From: an uncultured Bacilli bacterium
GTDB lineage: Bacteria > Bacillota_I > Bacilli_A > RF39 > UBA660
NCBI GenBank assembly: GCA_934096815.1
Contig: CAKOMY010000002.1
Coordinates: forward strand, 62,001-126,000
Length of the DNA: 64,000 nt
Direction of reading: 5' to 3'
Shown: positions 1 through 8,568 of the stretch, piece after piece
How positions within the stretch are numbered: position 1 is the first letter of the stretch
Layout of the letters: each line of letters opens with the position of its first letter
Position numbers and translations under genes: made by a program
The notes under the pieces: model-generated
Databases searched by the model: none
What the model saw: the letters and a program-made list of their open reading frames with translations, nothing else
Told to the model about the DNA's origin: nothing

Positions 1-178
1 GAGATTAGAAACTTTAATAAGTAAATTTCATTTAAAAGATAGAAAATATAATGAAAAAAGTATTACTGATAATAATTTGAATCATGATTATAGTGATGCA
101 TATAAAATATTAGAAAAAGAAAAAGAAAAAAGCAATGTTTTTTTAAGAAAAGCTTTAAATATAAAGGAAGGTGAATAA
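1..178 (+). CDS. C-terminal fragment, polysaccharide pyruvyl transferase-like protein (partial)
   Basis: The reading frame is open from base 2 to a TAA at 176-178 and gives about 58 residues; the start lies outside the window. The tail is charged, with a pattern of DY, then KEKEKS, then FLRKAL. That resembles the C-terminal helix of polysaccharide pyruvyl transferase family enzymes, which add pyruvyl groups to surface glycans. The assignment rests on this short pattern and on the adjoining flippase, so it is tentative. The stop overlaps the leader of the next gene, which suggests one surface-polysaccharide operon. Confidence 0.4.
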   Translation, partial: RLETLISKFHLKDRKYNEKSITDNNLNHDYSDAYKILEKEKEKSNVFLRKALNIKEGE

Positions 179-179
179 T

Positions 180-1712
180 ATGAATGATAGTAAAAATCGT
201 AAAATTGGCGCATTTTTATCTTATTTATCTATAATTGCTACAACATTAATTTCTTTAGTTTATACTCCTTTTTTGATTAAAATGTTAGGTTCAAGTGAAT
301 ATGGTTTGTTTTCTCTTGTTAACTCAATAATAGGCTATTTGACGTTATTGGATTTAGGTTTTGGAAATGCAATAATTGTATATACATCTAAATATAGAGC
401 ACAAAAAAAATATGCAGAAGAAAAAAAATTACACGGAATGTTTTTTATTATATTTGTGATTATAGGATTTTTAGCTGGGATTGGTGGATTAATATTATAT
501 TTTAATGTTGACAAATTATTTGGAGCTACTATGAGTAGCCTAGAACTACAAAAAGCAAAAATAATGATGTTAATATTAACATTTAATTTAGTAGTAACAT
601 TTGCATTTAACATATATGGGTGTATATTAAATGCTTACGAAAAATTTGTATATCAAAAAGTACTAAGTATTATCAATACTATATTGAGACCTCTCATAAT
701 GATTCCGTTATTGTTTTTGGGCTATAAATCTATTACTATGGTGATAGTAATTACTATATTAAATATTTTAACACTATTATCTAATTATATTTATTGTCAA
801 AAAAAATTACACATAAAAATAAAATACATGGGTTTTGATAAAATACTATTTAAAACTATATTAGGATATTCTATATGGATATTCTTAGGTGTTATTGCAG
901 ATAAGATTAATTGGTCTGTTGATCAATTTGTATTAGGTGCTGTTTCTGGAACGATTGCTGTTTCAATATATTCTGTTGCTAGTAATTTAAACTCTTTATT
1001 TATTAATTTATCTACTGCTATCAGTGGGGTTCTTTTACCAAAAATGTCTAAAATGGTTGCCCAAAAAGCGAGCAATATTGAAATTACAAATGAATTTATC
1101 AAGGTTGGTAGAATACAATATTTGATTATATTTTTAATGGCATCAGGGTTTGTTCTGTTTGGGAAAGAATTTATTATCGCATGGGTAGGAGAAGAATATA
1201 TTATATCATATTATGTTGCATTATTATTAATTTTACCAATGTGTATTCCTTTGATTCAAAACTTAGGATTAAGCATAATGCAAGCTATGAATAAATTTAA
1301 ATTTAGAACAATATCAATGGCTATTATGTCTATATTTAATATAATATTAAGTGTTTTTCTAGCAAAATTATATGGTCCAATAGGAAGTGCAATAGGTACT
1401 ACAATCAGCTTATTTATTGTAAATATTTTAATAATAAACATTTATTATTACAGAGTTATTAAAATTGATATTCCAAAATTTTGGAACAATATAATTGAAA
1501 TGACTGTTCCTAGTATAATTCCTATATTGATAATTTTGATGTTAGAATATTTTATACATTTAAAAGGGTTTTTTAACGTAATTATATTTGGCGGAATCTA
1601 CACAATTATGTACGTTTGTATTTGTTATTTTATTACTATGAATGATTATGAAAAAGAAATAGTAAATAAAATAATTAAAAAAATTCCTGTATTGAAAAAG
1701 ATGGCTAATTAG
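180..1712 (+). CDS. Wzx-type oligosaccharide flippase (MATE/MOP superfamily)
   Basis: A 510-residue polytopic membrane protein of the length usual for polysaccharide flippases. It has about 12-14 hydrophobic segments, starting with LSIIATTLISLVYTPFLI and followed by the family-typical GSSEYGLFSLVNS. It probably flips undecaprenyl-linked repeat units across the cytoplasmic membrane for capsule or wall polysaccharide assembly. I chose ATG 180 because AAGGAAGG at 162-169 is well placed for it; an in-frame GTG at 171 has no separate ribosome binding site. It lies directly after a probable glycan-modifying enzyme and ends the polysaccharide cluster. The superfamily assignment is secure; the exact substrate cannot be read from sequence. 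Confidence 0.88.
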   Translation: MNDSKNRKIGAFLSYLSIIATTLISLVYTPFLIKMLGSSEYGLFSLVNSIIGYLTLLDLGFGNAIIVYTSKYRAQKKYAEEKKLHGMFFIIFVIIGFLAGIGGLILYFNVDKLFGATMSSLELQKAKIMMLILTFNLVVTFAFNIYGCILNAYEKFVYQKVLSIINTILRPLIMIPLLFLGYKSITMVIVITILNILTLLSNYIYCQKKLHIKIKYMGFDKILFKTILGYSIWIFLGVIADKINWSVDQFVLGAVSGTIAVSIYSVASNLNSLFINLSTAISGVLLPKMSKMVAQKASNIEITNEFIKVGRIQYLIIFLMASGFVLFGKEFIIAWVGEEYIISYYVALLLILPMCIPLIQNLGLSIMQAMNKFKFRTISMAIMSIFNIILSVFLAKLYGPIGSAIGTTISLFIVNILIINIYYYRVIKIDIPKFWNNIIEMTVPSIIPILIILMLEYFIHLKGFFNVIIFGGIYTIMYVCICYFITMNDYEKEIVNKIIKKIPVLKKMAN

Positions 1713-1877
1713 ATGATTCCTTACTTAATTCCAAGAAATCATTATTAATATCTTGTCATACCAGTTATTTAAGATATCATCAAAAGCTAGTAAAAAAATT
1801 GAATGGATTTTATATCATAATACAAAAAATATATAATTATAATAGAATATCTTATTTCTTAGTTCGAATAAGAATAG

Positions 1878-2399
1878 AAATTTAGAAATAATGCATTTAT
1901 CAAGAAAAATTATTTAGTTAATTATATAAGAAATTGTGCTGTACATAATAAATTTAATGAAGATGAATTAATAAATAAGTTTAATGAATATGGTATTAAG
2001 TTAGTTATTGAAGATGACTTACCTAGTTCAAAAATAAGAGGAGCATTTAAAGTTTATAAAAATATTCCTAGTATTTATATTACTCATAAACATCAAAGAA
2101 TTGCTGATATATATTTTACTTTATTACATGAACTATCTCATTGTAAAAGTGATTTTAATAAGGCAAAGGCAACTAATATAGTTATATATAATGATGAAGA
2201 GGTAGCAGATAAACAAGCATTAAATTGGATGGTAGATGATATATATTATAATAAAGTTTTATTAGATAAAAATTATGATATTAATAAAGAAGAAAATTAT
2301 CCTAAATGTTTTATTGCTTATCGTTTAGCCATGGATAATAATATTAAATATTCTAGTAAAATTTATCAAGAAAATAATCCATTAATTTCATCAATATAG
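1878..2399 (+). pseudogene. ImmA/IrrE-family metallopeptidase remnant
   Basis: The frame is open for about 173 codons from 1878 to TAG 2397-2399 but has no start codon near its beginning, and a stop (TAG 1875) sits immediately upstream. The translation contains LLHELSHCKSD, an HExxH zinc-peptidase motif, followed about 25 residues later by DEEVADKQALNW, where the third zinc ligand (E of EEVAD) is expected. This arrangement is typical of ImmA/IrrE peptidases, which cleave repressors, or of the peptidase half of HigA-like antitoxins. The N-terminal region, probably a helix-turn-helix domain, is missing. The neighbouring ATPase is also broken, so the patch is decaying accessory DNA. Confidence 0.7.
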
Positions 2400-2445
2400 T
2401 TAGGTGAAATGATTATTTAATAGTATGAATTTAATTAATTATTTT

Positions 2446-2474
2446 GGAACTTTGAACTAATCAGAGTTCTTTTA
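2446..2474 (+). terminator. intrinsic terminator after the ImmA remnant
   Basis: GAACTTTG at 2447-2454 pairs with CAGAGTTC at 2462-2469 (one G-U pair), with a 7-base loop and then a short T tract. The rest of 2400-2623 shows no gene I can support. Confidence 0.5.
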
Positions 2475-2623
2475 TAATGTATTAAAAAATGTTTTCTATA
2501 TAAAATATTTTAAAGAGAGAGGTAATAAATAAAATATATGGAAAATATAGATAAATAAAGAGAAAAATTGGTGGTAGTTGATGAAACTATTCACATTACT
2601 TAAGTTAGGATATGGTTATTATA

Positions 2624-3362
2624 ATGAAATTATTAAAAGTAGTAGCAAATAATTTTAAACTATGTGAAAAAAATTTTACTATTTCTTTTATTCCTATAGC
2701 TAATAAAACAGAGGAAGATAAAGAATTTGAATTACAAAAATAGATGAATAGTTATATAAATTTAATACTCTTGGTATTATAGGTAAGAGATATACTACAG
2801 ATTTAGTTAAAAATGATAATTTTGTTAATAATAATCTAGTGTTTTTTTAAATCAAAAATTATATAAAAGAGAATATAAAAAAACTCATATTACAGAATTA
2901 TTTAATTATTATAAGTATGAAGAAGTTTTATTAAATATTTTTTTACCAGCGGACACATCAATTTTATATGTAATACTTAAAAATATAATGACTAGAGGAA
3001 TGTGTGATGCTATAAAAGGTTTTGGTTTATTTATGTTTGTTGCATATTTATTAAAAACTGGTACTGACTTAATAATTGATGAAATAGAAAATCATTTTTA
3101 TAAAGTTTTAATTAATTTATATAAGGATAAATAAGTTAATAAAAATAAAGTGACTTTAATTTTTACAACTCATTATTGTGAAATATTGGATTTATTTAAT
3201 AGAGGCGATAATATTCATATAAGTAAATTTCAAAATGAAAATAATTTAGAAAATATGTATGAGAAGTATAAATTTTATAATAATGAATTTAACGCTAATG
3301 TAAGTTATGAAGCATTAATGAATTTTAAAAAGGAATTAATGATAATTTATTATTTTAAATAG
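2624..3362 (+). pseudogene. AAA-family ATPase (abortive-infection/OLD-like), degraded
   Basis: Pieces of one ATPase lie in several frames. The first begins at ATG 2624 (MKLLKVVANNFKLCEKNF, an SMC/OLD-type start) and runs to a TAG at 2741-2743. A second frame holds FNTLGIIGK, the start of a P-loop whose remainder has been lost. A third holds DLIIDEIENHF, the Walker B/D-loop. The last begins at GTG 3150 and holds TLIFTTHYCEILDLF, the H-loop region. Such stand-alone ATPases occur in phage-defence and toxin loci. Multiple stops and frame changes plus the lost P-loop make it non-functional. Confidence 0.72.
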
Positions 3363-3440
3363 TTATAACGTATATATGGGTGTAAGTTTTAATGAATTCA
3401 TTGATGGATATTATGTTTAATTAATAAAATGTTATCATCT

Positions 3441-3469
3441 AAAGACAGAAAATTTATTCTATCTTTTTT
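3441..3469 (+). terminator. probable intrinsic terminator after the ATPase remnant
   Basis: AAAGACAGAA at 3441-3450 pairs with TTCTATCTTT (one mismatch), and the stem runs into a T-rich tail. Apart from this hairpin and the start of the repeated leader, 3363-3490 holds nothing I recognise. Confidence 0.45.
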
Positions 3470-3490
3470 ATTTTCTCCAAATTTCAAATT

Positions 3491-3657
3491 TAAATAAGCC
3501 TTAATATCCTCAAGTAAGTGTACAACTTTAATAAAATAACAAGTAAATTAGGTTACCTTTTACAATATATATTATAGAAACACCAAGTAAGGTGTTTTTA
3601 GTACGTACGAAAAAATATATATGGAAGGAGAAAAAATTATGTTTAATTTAAAATTAA
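3491..3657 (+). repeat. leader cassette, copy A of a direct repeat
   Basis: About 165 bases here recur at 4792-4955 with roughly a dozen differences. Shared landmarks in order are CAAGTAAGTGTACAACTTTA, ACAATATATATTATAGAA, a hairpin (AAACACC 3578-3584 with GGTGTTT 3591-3597, then T), the palindrome GTACGTAC, a strong GGAAGGAG ribosome binding site and the start of a 19-codon ORF. In copy B one stem base changes from A to G and still pairs as G-U. The hairpin ahead of a translated small ORF suggests an attenuator-like leader for the nuclease gene downstream. Confidence 0.75.
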
Positions 3658-3698
3658 TTTTAAAGTATTTAGCTAAAATATTAATATTTTATATTTAA
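3639..3698 (+). CDS. 19-residue hydrophobic leader peptide or toxin-like peptide, copy A
   Basis: ATG 3639 to TAA 3696-3698 encodes MFNLKLILKYLAKILIFYI. GGAAGGAG at 3623-3630 gives an eight-base spacing, a better initiation site than that of the nuclease gene that follows. The peptide is basic and strongly hydrophobic, able to form one membrane helix. A diverged copy with the same length and K positions 5 and 9 exists at 4937-4996, which argues for selection on the peptide. It could be a regulatory leader peptide, a type I toxin-like peptide, or a small protein partner of the nuclease. Confidence 0.55.
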   Translation: MFNLKLILKYLAKILIFYI

Positions 3699-3726
3699 TG
3701 AAAAATGCGGAAAAAAAAGTCGTAAG

Positions 3727-4761
3727 TTGAAAACGTATTTTAATGATAAAACAGTTTATGCTACTAGAATTAATGAAATTAAAAATGGTCTTATTATAAA
3801 ACCATCAGGTGAAATAATTAAGAAAAAGAATTTCCAAATACCGTTTATAGAAGATAGAGCCTTTAAACATTTATGTAAGTTAGATTCTAACATTATAATT
3901 AATTTATTAACTATAACATCTAAATATGCAAATATAACTTTAGAACAATTAGATTTTACTGACACTACATTACCTAATTTAAAATTTAATGATAAAAAGA
4001 TGACAACGGATACATTATTTAAATTTGCTAATAATACATATGTAAATATAGAAGTAAATACAAGTTTAAATAAAAGTACTTTAATAAAAAATATCCAATA
4101 TATTTATAGATTAATATTAAGTCAAGAAAAAATTGGTGAAGAATTAAATTCGGTAAATGTAATTCAAGTTAATATCGATTTATATTCAAGAAAATTTATG
4201 GGAGGAATAATAAATGTATATAATTTGAAGAATAATTTAAATGGAGGTATACATCCAGAAGCATTTACTATAATTCATATAGGACTTGATAAATTATTTG
4301 AAAATCCGTATAATGAGGATATAGATGACTGGACAAGGCGTTTTTTAAATATGCTAGTATCGATAGATGTAAAATATACGGAAGAATTAGCAGGAGATTA
4401 TAAAGATTTAAAGGAGGTTGCCAAAATTATGAAAGAATATTCAGAAGATACATCTAATTTAATATATTATAATAAAAAAGCAATGGAAGAAAGTATGAGA
4501 AAAACTGATCTTAAATTTGCTAAAGAAGAAGGTATATCTGAAGGATATAATGAAGGTCATGCAGAAGGTTTTAATGAGGGATATACTAAAGGAATTACAG
4601 AAGGTATAAATCGAGGTATTAAACAAGGTATAAATCAAGGAGAAATAAAAAAATCATTAGAGATAGCAAAAAAATTGTTAGAAAATGATATGTTAATTGA
4701 AGATATATCAAAAATAACTGAATTAAGTAAAGAAGAAATATTAAAGTTACAAGATAACTAA
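3727..4761 (+). CDS. Rpn-family recombination-promoting nuclease / PD-(D/E)XK putative transposase
   Basis: A 344-residue protein of the Rpn/PDDEXK-transposase type. The N-terminal part has the order DRAFKHL, then TDTLFKF, then YVNIEVNTS, consistent with the acidic residues of a PD-(D/E)XK fold (family knowledge; the lysine is not clear). The middle has ENPYNEDIDDWTRRF. Residues about 267-305 are a run of EG-x2-EG repeats followed by a charged helix, a hallmark of Rpn proteins. Known members are DNA endonucleases that promote recombination. The start is TTG 3727 with only a weak purine-rich site, and the frame has no ATG upstream, so the start is uncertain. Preceded by leader cassette A. Confidence 0.72.
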   Translation: MKTYFNDKTVYATRINEIKNGLIIKPSGEIIKKKNFQIPFIEDRAFKHLCKLDSNIIINLLTITSKYANITLEQLDFTDTTLPNLKFNDKKMTTDTLFKFANNTYVNIEVNTSLNKSTLIKNIQYIYRLILSQEKIGEELNSVNVIQVNIDLYSRKFMGGIINVYNLKNNLNGGIHPEAFTIIHIGLDKLFENPYNEDIDDWTRRFLNMLVSIDVKYTEELAGDYKDLKEVAKIMKEYSEDTSNLIYYNKKAMEESMRKTDLKFAKEEGISEGYNEGHAEGFNEGYTKGITEGINRGIKQGINQGEIKKSLEIAKKLLENDMLIEDISKITELSKEEILKLQDN

Positions 4762-4791
4762 TAATATTTCTTTTTTTATTTTATCTAATTT

Positions 4792-4955
4792 TAAATAAGT
4801 CCTAATAGCCTCAAGTAAGTGTACAACTTTAATAAAATAACAAGTAAATTAAGTTATTCTTTACAATATATATTATAGAAGCACCAAGTGAGGTGTTTTT
4901 AGTACGTACGAAAAATATTAAGGAAAGGAGAAAAATATGTTTAGTTTAAAATTTA
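4792..4955 (+). repeat. leader cassette, copy B of a direct repeat
   Basis: Second copy of the block at 3491-3657, in the same orientation and again directly ahead of an Rpn-type gene. The hairpin (AAGCACC with GGTGTTT), GTACGTAC, the AAAGGAG site and the small ORF are all kept, so the whole promoter-proximal unit duplicated together with the nuclease gene. Confidence 0.75.
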
Positions 4956-4996
4956 TATTAAAAAAATTTGCACAATTCTTATTGTTATTTCTTTAA
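4937..4996 (+). CDS. 19-residue hydrophobic leader peptide or toxin-like peptide, copy B
   Basis: ATG 4937 to TAA 4994-4996 encodes MFSLKFILKKFAQFLLLFL, preceded by AAAGGAG at 4924-4930. Compared with copy A the length, the M-F-x-L-K-x-I-L-K start and the hydrophobic C-terminal half are kept while many bases differ. It ends 28 bases before the ATG of the truncated nuclease gene, which has its own AAAGGAAAG site. Confidence 0.52.
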   Translation: MFSLKFILKKFAQFLLLFL

Positions 4997-5024
4997 TTGA
5001 TATAATAGAAAGGAAAGTGATAAT

Positions 5025-5417
5025 ATGAAAATATCTTTAAATGAAATATCAAAAGAAAATGATGCAAAAGAAATTCAAATTTATTTTGATATGTATTCAA
5101 AACCTTATATGGGAGGAATAATTAATAGATACACATACAAAAATTCTTTAAATAATAAAGAACTTCCAAATATGCCAGTAATAATTCGTATCGGACTAGA
5201 TAAATTATTTGAAAATCCGTATAATGAGGATATAGATGACTGGACAAGGCGTTTTTTAAATATGCTAGTATCAATAGATGTAAAATACACAGAAGAACTA
5301 GCTGGCGATTATGAAGATTTAAAGGAAGTTGCTAAAATTATGAGAGAATACTCAGAAGATCCTGAAAATATAAAACATTATTATGAAGAAGTAATTAAAT
5401 CTAAAAATAATAATTAA
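5025..5417 (+). CDS. truncated Rpn-family nuclease paralogue
   Basis: A 130-residue relative of the 3727-4761 gene. It covers only the middle of the longer protein, from the IYFDMYSKPYMGG segment to the EDLKEVAKIMREYSED segment. The first about 140 residues, with the presumed catalytic acids, and the EG-rich C-terminus are both absent. About 125 bases around ENPYNEDIDDWTRRF are almost identical in DNA between the two genes. It has an intact ATG and ribosome binding site, so it may be translated, but it is unlikely to be an active nuclease. It could be a remnant or a regulatory fragment. Confidence 0.6.
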   Translation: MKISLNEISKENDAKEIQIYFDMYSKPYMGGIINRYTYKNSLNNKELPNMPVIIRIGLDKLFENPYNEDIDDWTRRFLNMLVSIDVKYTEELAGDYEDLKEVAKIMREYSEDPENIKHYYEEVIKSKNNN

Positions 5418-5432
5418 ATAAAGAATACTTAA

Positions 5433-5474
5433 GTGGGAATATTATATTTGAATTAATGAAGATAATATTCCCGC
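5433..5474. repeat. perfect 11-bp inverted repeat
   Basis: GGGAATATTAT at 5435-5445 is complementary to ATAATATTCCC at 5462-5472, separated by 16 bases and extendable by a G-C and a wobble pair. No T tract follows, so it is not a standard terminator. It could be a transcript-stabilising hairpin or a protein-binding site at the end of the duplicated nuclease block. Confidence 0.6.
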
Positions 5475-5551
5475 CTAAAAGTATTAAATATAAATATACA
5501 ATTTATCAATAATTTGGTATATTTTTATTATGAAAGTAGTGAGAATAAAAA

Positions 5552-6244
5552 GTGAAAGATTCAAAAAGTAAAATTATGTCAGGAATTTTGGTTTTAATAA
5601 TAATATTTCTAATAGCAGCCTTAGTATATTTTGTATTACAAAATAATAAATTAGAGAGGAAAATTACAAGTAATACAACCTCTGTAAGCAGTGATAATTC
5701 TTCATCTAATCAAAAAAATTCAATTTCAATTAACCAACCATTAGTTATAAGAGATATTGATTCTTTTATTTATGATAATGGATTATGTAATGATTCAAAA
5801 TCAAATACAATAGACGCTGATAATAACTCTTATAAATTAAATTTTAAATTTTTAGGCATAAAAAAAGAAGATGATGAGGAATTATGTTCAATTATAGTAG
5901 ATGATAAATTAAATTTTACATTTGGTTACATTACACAAAATGCAATTCATATCATTAAAACCGACAAATATTATATTGTAGAAAGTGAGTTTGGAGGAAC
6001 AAGACAATATTCATTTATAATATATGATATCAATGGAAAAAAAGTATATAGTGAAGATAGTTGCACAAATGTTTTTGGGTATTCATATGTAGAAAATGGC
6101 ATATATTATTACAATTGCTATGTTGAAATAGATGATCAACATGATCGATTATACCATAAATCAATTGATTTAAATAAAAATACAATAATTAGTAAAGGTG
6201 ATGATATTGGATATATTATAGATAAATTACCACAAGCATATTAA
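5552..6244 (+). CDS. membrane-anchored hypothetical protein
   Basis: A 230-residue protein with one N-terminal transmembrane segment (SGILVLIIIFLIAALVYFVL) and a probable extracellular domain, starting with a Ser/Asn-rich linker (TTSVSSDNSSSNQ). The remainder is rich in aromatic residues and alternating polar residues, suggesting beta structure. The start is GTG 5552; ATG 5576, eight codons later, is an alternative. It is a single-gene unit between an inverted repeat and a terminator. I do not recognise the family. Confidence 0.6.
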   Translation: MKDSKSKIMSGILVLIIIFLIAALVYFVLQNNKLERKITSNTTSVSSDNSSSNQKNSISINQPLVIRDIDSFIYDNGLCNDSKSNTIDADNNSYKLNFKFLGIKKEDDEELCSIIVDDKLNFTFGYITQNAIHIIKTDKYYIVESEFGGTRQYSFIIYDINGKKVYSEDSCTNVFGYSYVENGIYYYNCYVEIDDQHDRLYHKSIDLNKNTIISKGDDIGYIIDKLPQAY

Positions 6245-6277
6245 AAAGAATTAAATAAGAATTAAATAAAAAGTTAA

Positions 6278-6303
6278 AAGTTAGTGAAAACTATCTTTTT
6301 TTA
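6278..6303 (+). terminator. intrinsic terminator
   Basis: AAGTTAGT (6278-6285), loop GAAA, ACTATCTT (6290-6297) with one internal T-T mismatch, followed by a T run. It separates the hypothetical membrane protein from fmt. Confidence 0.65.
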
Positions 6304-6341
6304 TGGTAATATTTAAATAGATATAAAGAAGAGTGATTATT

Positions 6342-7268
6342 GTGAAAGATTTAAGAGTTGTATTTATGGGAAGTCCTTCCTTTAGTGTTCCTGTCCTTGA
6401 AGAATTAAATAAAAATGTAAATGTTGTAGGAGTTGTTACAGCACCTGATGCATATGTAGGTAGAAAAAAAATTCTTACAATGTGCCCTGTTAAAGAGAAA
6501 GCTGTTGGTCTAGGATTAAAAGTTTATAGTCCGATTAAATTAAGAAGTGATTTTGAATTTATTAAAGAACTCAATCCAGATATGATTATTACTTGTGCTT
6601 ATGGTCAAATATTAAGTGAAGAAATATTAAATATTCCTAAATTAGGATGTTTTAATTTACATGGTAGTTTACTTCCTAAATATCGAGGTGGTGCCCCAAT
6701 TCATTATGCTCTATTAAACGGTGATGAAAAAACAGGAATCACTTTAATGTATATGGATAAAGGTATGGATTCTGGTGACATGATTGCCAAAGAAGAAATT
6801 AAAATAGAAGATAATGATAATATTGAGTCATTAACAAGTAAGTTAAGTATAATTGCTTCTAAGATGATAATAAAATATTTACCTAGTTTAATTGATGGAA
6901 CTAATAATAGAGTAAAACAAGACATTAATAAAGTTACTTTCTCACCAATTATTACAAGAGAAGATGAACATTTAGATTTTAATTTAACAGCTAAAGAAAT
7001 TTATAATCGATATCGTATGTTAAGTCCAAATCCACTTCCAAATATTAAAATAGATAATATAGAATATAAAATAGCAGAATGTAAAATAGTTGATGCAAGT
7101 GGTAAAGTAAGTACAGTTGTAAGTAAGGATAAAAATTCATTTACAATTATGGCAAAAGATAAAGGGATAATGGTTTCAAAAATTAAACCTATTGGTAAAA
7201 ATATAATGAACGTTAGAGATTTCTTTAATGGTTATCATGAAGAGATAATAGGCAAAGAGGTTAAGTAA
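6342..7268 (+). CDS. fmt: methionyl-tRNA formyltransferase
   Basis: Transfers a formyl group from 10-formyltetrahydrofolate to initiator Met-tRNA in the cytoplasm. The protein has 308 residues, normal for the family. The catalytic trio is visible: N105 and H107 in FNLHGSLLPKYRGGAPI, and D143 in MDKGMDSGDMI. The C-terminal OB-like domain follows from about residue 205 (FSPIITREDEHLDF). I chose GTG 6342 over GTG 6333 because AAAGAAGAG at 6325-6333 is correctly spaced for it and the next residues begin the conserved RVVFMGSPSFS. No def gene is adjacent. The stop shares one base with the next ATG, so the two genes are coupled. Confidence 0.96.
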   Translation: MKDLRVVFMGSPSFSVPVLEELNKNVNVVGVVTAPDAYVGRKKILTMCPVKEKAVGLGLKVYSPIKLRSDFEFIKELNPDMIITCAYGQILSEEILNIPKLGCFNLHGSLLPKYRGGAPIHYALLNGDEKTGITLMYMDKGMDSGDMIAKEEIKIEDNDNIESLTSKLSIIASKMIIKYLPSLIDGTNNRVKQDINKVTFSPIITREDEHLDFNLTAKEIYNRYRMLSPNPLPNIKIDNIEYKIAECKIVDASGKVSTVVSKDKNSFTIMAKDKGIMVSKIKPIGKNIMNVRDFFNGYHEEIIGKEVK

Positions 7269-7819
7269 TGAATGATTTAGTAAGTTTATGGAATGATCCT
7301 AAATATAAAAATATTATTAAACTTATTTTATGGTTTATCTTTATAATCTTCGTATTTTGTTTAGCTTTATTTTCTAATCGAAATAAGGTTATAAATAAAG
7401 AAAATATTCCTATAGAAAATAATAATATAATAAAAATTCATAATAAAAGTGTAAATATAAAATATCAAATAGATGATTACAAAATAGATGGAAATTATAG
7501 TGATAAAATATTTAAAGGAACAGTTATCTATCAAGATGGAACTACGTATCAAATAAAATATGAAAATGATAGTCTTGTTAAGGATGATAATAATGGGGAT
7601 TTCCTAGTTATTAGTATCGAAACAAGATATTTAGATCCTAATTATATAAGTGAAATATTTAATAGTAGTAAACCAACTATTTTAGAAGAAAATAAAAGTT
7701 ATTTATATAATATTGATGGAACAACTTATTACGTATATATAAATGAAAATAATAGTTATAAAATAAGAATTATTAAATATGATAAAGAGGGAATATTAGA
7801 ATATCAATATTTAGAATAG
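7268..7819 (+). CDS. membrane-anchored hypothetical protein coupled to fmt
   Basis: A 183-residue protein with one transmembrane helix near the N-terminus (about residues 19-36, ILWFIFIIFVFCLALFS) and a predicted beta-rich outer domain. The ATG overlaps the fmt stop by one base. Its place between fmt and a phospholipid synthase is the only functional hint, and I do not recognise the family. It is compatible with a small lineage-specific envelope protein. Confidence 0.62.
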   Translation: MNDLVSLWNDPKYKNIIKLILWFIFIIFVFCLALFSNRNKVINKENIPIENNNIIKIHNKSVNIKYQIDDYKIDGNYSDKIFKGTVIYQDGTTYQIKYENDSLVKDDNNGDFLVISIETRYLDPNYISEIFNSSKPTILEENKSYLYNIDGTTYYVYINENNSYKIRIIKYDKEGILEYQYLE

Positions 7820-7830
7820 TCTGGTGAAAT

Positions 7831-8568
7831 ATGAAAAATAAATTGATTATTGTTAATTTAATTACAATTAGTAGATTAATTGGAACGATTATGTTTCCTA
7901 TATTTGTAAATATTATACCTACAACCGGATTAATAATATATTTATTATTACTTTTACTAACTGACCTTATTGATGGTATTTTAGCAAGAAATTGGAAAGT
8001 TAGTACCATATTTGGTGCATTACTTGATGCAACAGCAGACAAAATGTTTGGAATATCTACAATGCTTGTTGTGTCAATGAAATATCCTATAATGTTTTTA
8101 CCAATATTAACCGAAATAATTATTACGAGTGTAAATATTTGTGGAGCTAATCATGGAAGTGGATTAGAAAGTTCTAACTTGGGTAAATTCAAGACTTGGA
8201 TATTCGGACTTGGAACGTTTATTTCATTTCTAACTATTTATGCAAATGATTTATTGTTAGTAGCAAATAGTATTAAGTGGTTAAATAATATTTTTGACTA
8301 TTTAATTAATAATAGTTCTTTAGTAGTATCTTATATGGCATTTATTATGATGGGTGCAGATATAATGGTTACATTTGATTATCAAGCTAAAGTAAAAGAA
8401 GCAGTAAAAAATGCAAAAAAAGAAGGAATAAAAAGAAAAAATTATAAATTAAAAAAAGGTAATGATTTAAAGTTTGCTTTATTTAATCATAATTATTATA
8501 TAGAAACTAAAAAAATGCCTTTATTAATCAGATTAGGTAAGGAGTGTAAAAATGAAAGAAAAAATTAA
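7831..8568 (+). CDS. pgsA: CDP-alcohol phosphatidyltransferase, PgsA-like
   Basis: Integral membrane enzyme, 245 residues. The CDP-alcohol phosphotransferase signature is complete: D45, D48-G49, A52-R53, G62, D66 and D70. The likely reaction is CDP-diacylglycerol plus glycerol-3-phosphate to phosphatidylglycerophosphate. The C-terminal about 60 residues form a basic, apparently cytosolic extension (KEAVKNAKKEGIKRKNYK) longer than in typical PgsA. It overlaps the next gene by 17 bases. PgsA is the most likely member, but another CDP-alcohol transferase is possible. Confidence 0.82.
   Translation: MKNKLIIVNLITISRLIGTIMFPIFVNIIPTTGLIIYLLLLLLTDLIDGILARNWKVSTIFGALLDATADKMFGISTMLVVSMKYPIMFLPILTEIIITSVNICGANHGSGLESSNLGKFKTWIFGLGTFISFLTIYANDLLLVANSIKWLNNIFDYLINNSSLVVSYMAFIMMGADIMVTFDYQAKVKEAVKNAKKEGIKRKNYKLKKGNDLKFALFNHNYYIETKKMPLLIRLGKECKNERKN

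Noticed and set aside
3727..4761. Insertion sequence with terminal inverted repeats
   Set aside because: The gene is of the putative-transposase/Rpn type, but no flanking inverted repeats or target-site duplications were found; the repeats here are direct and lie upstream of each gene.
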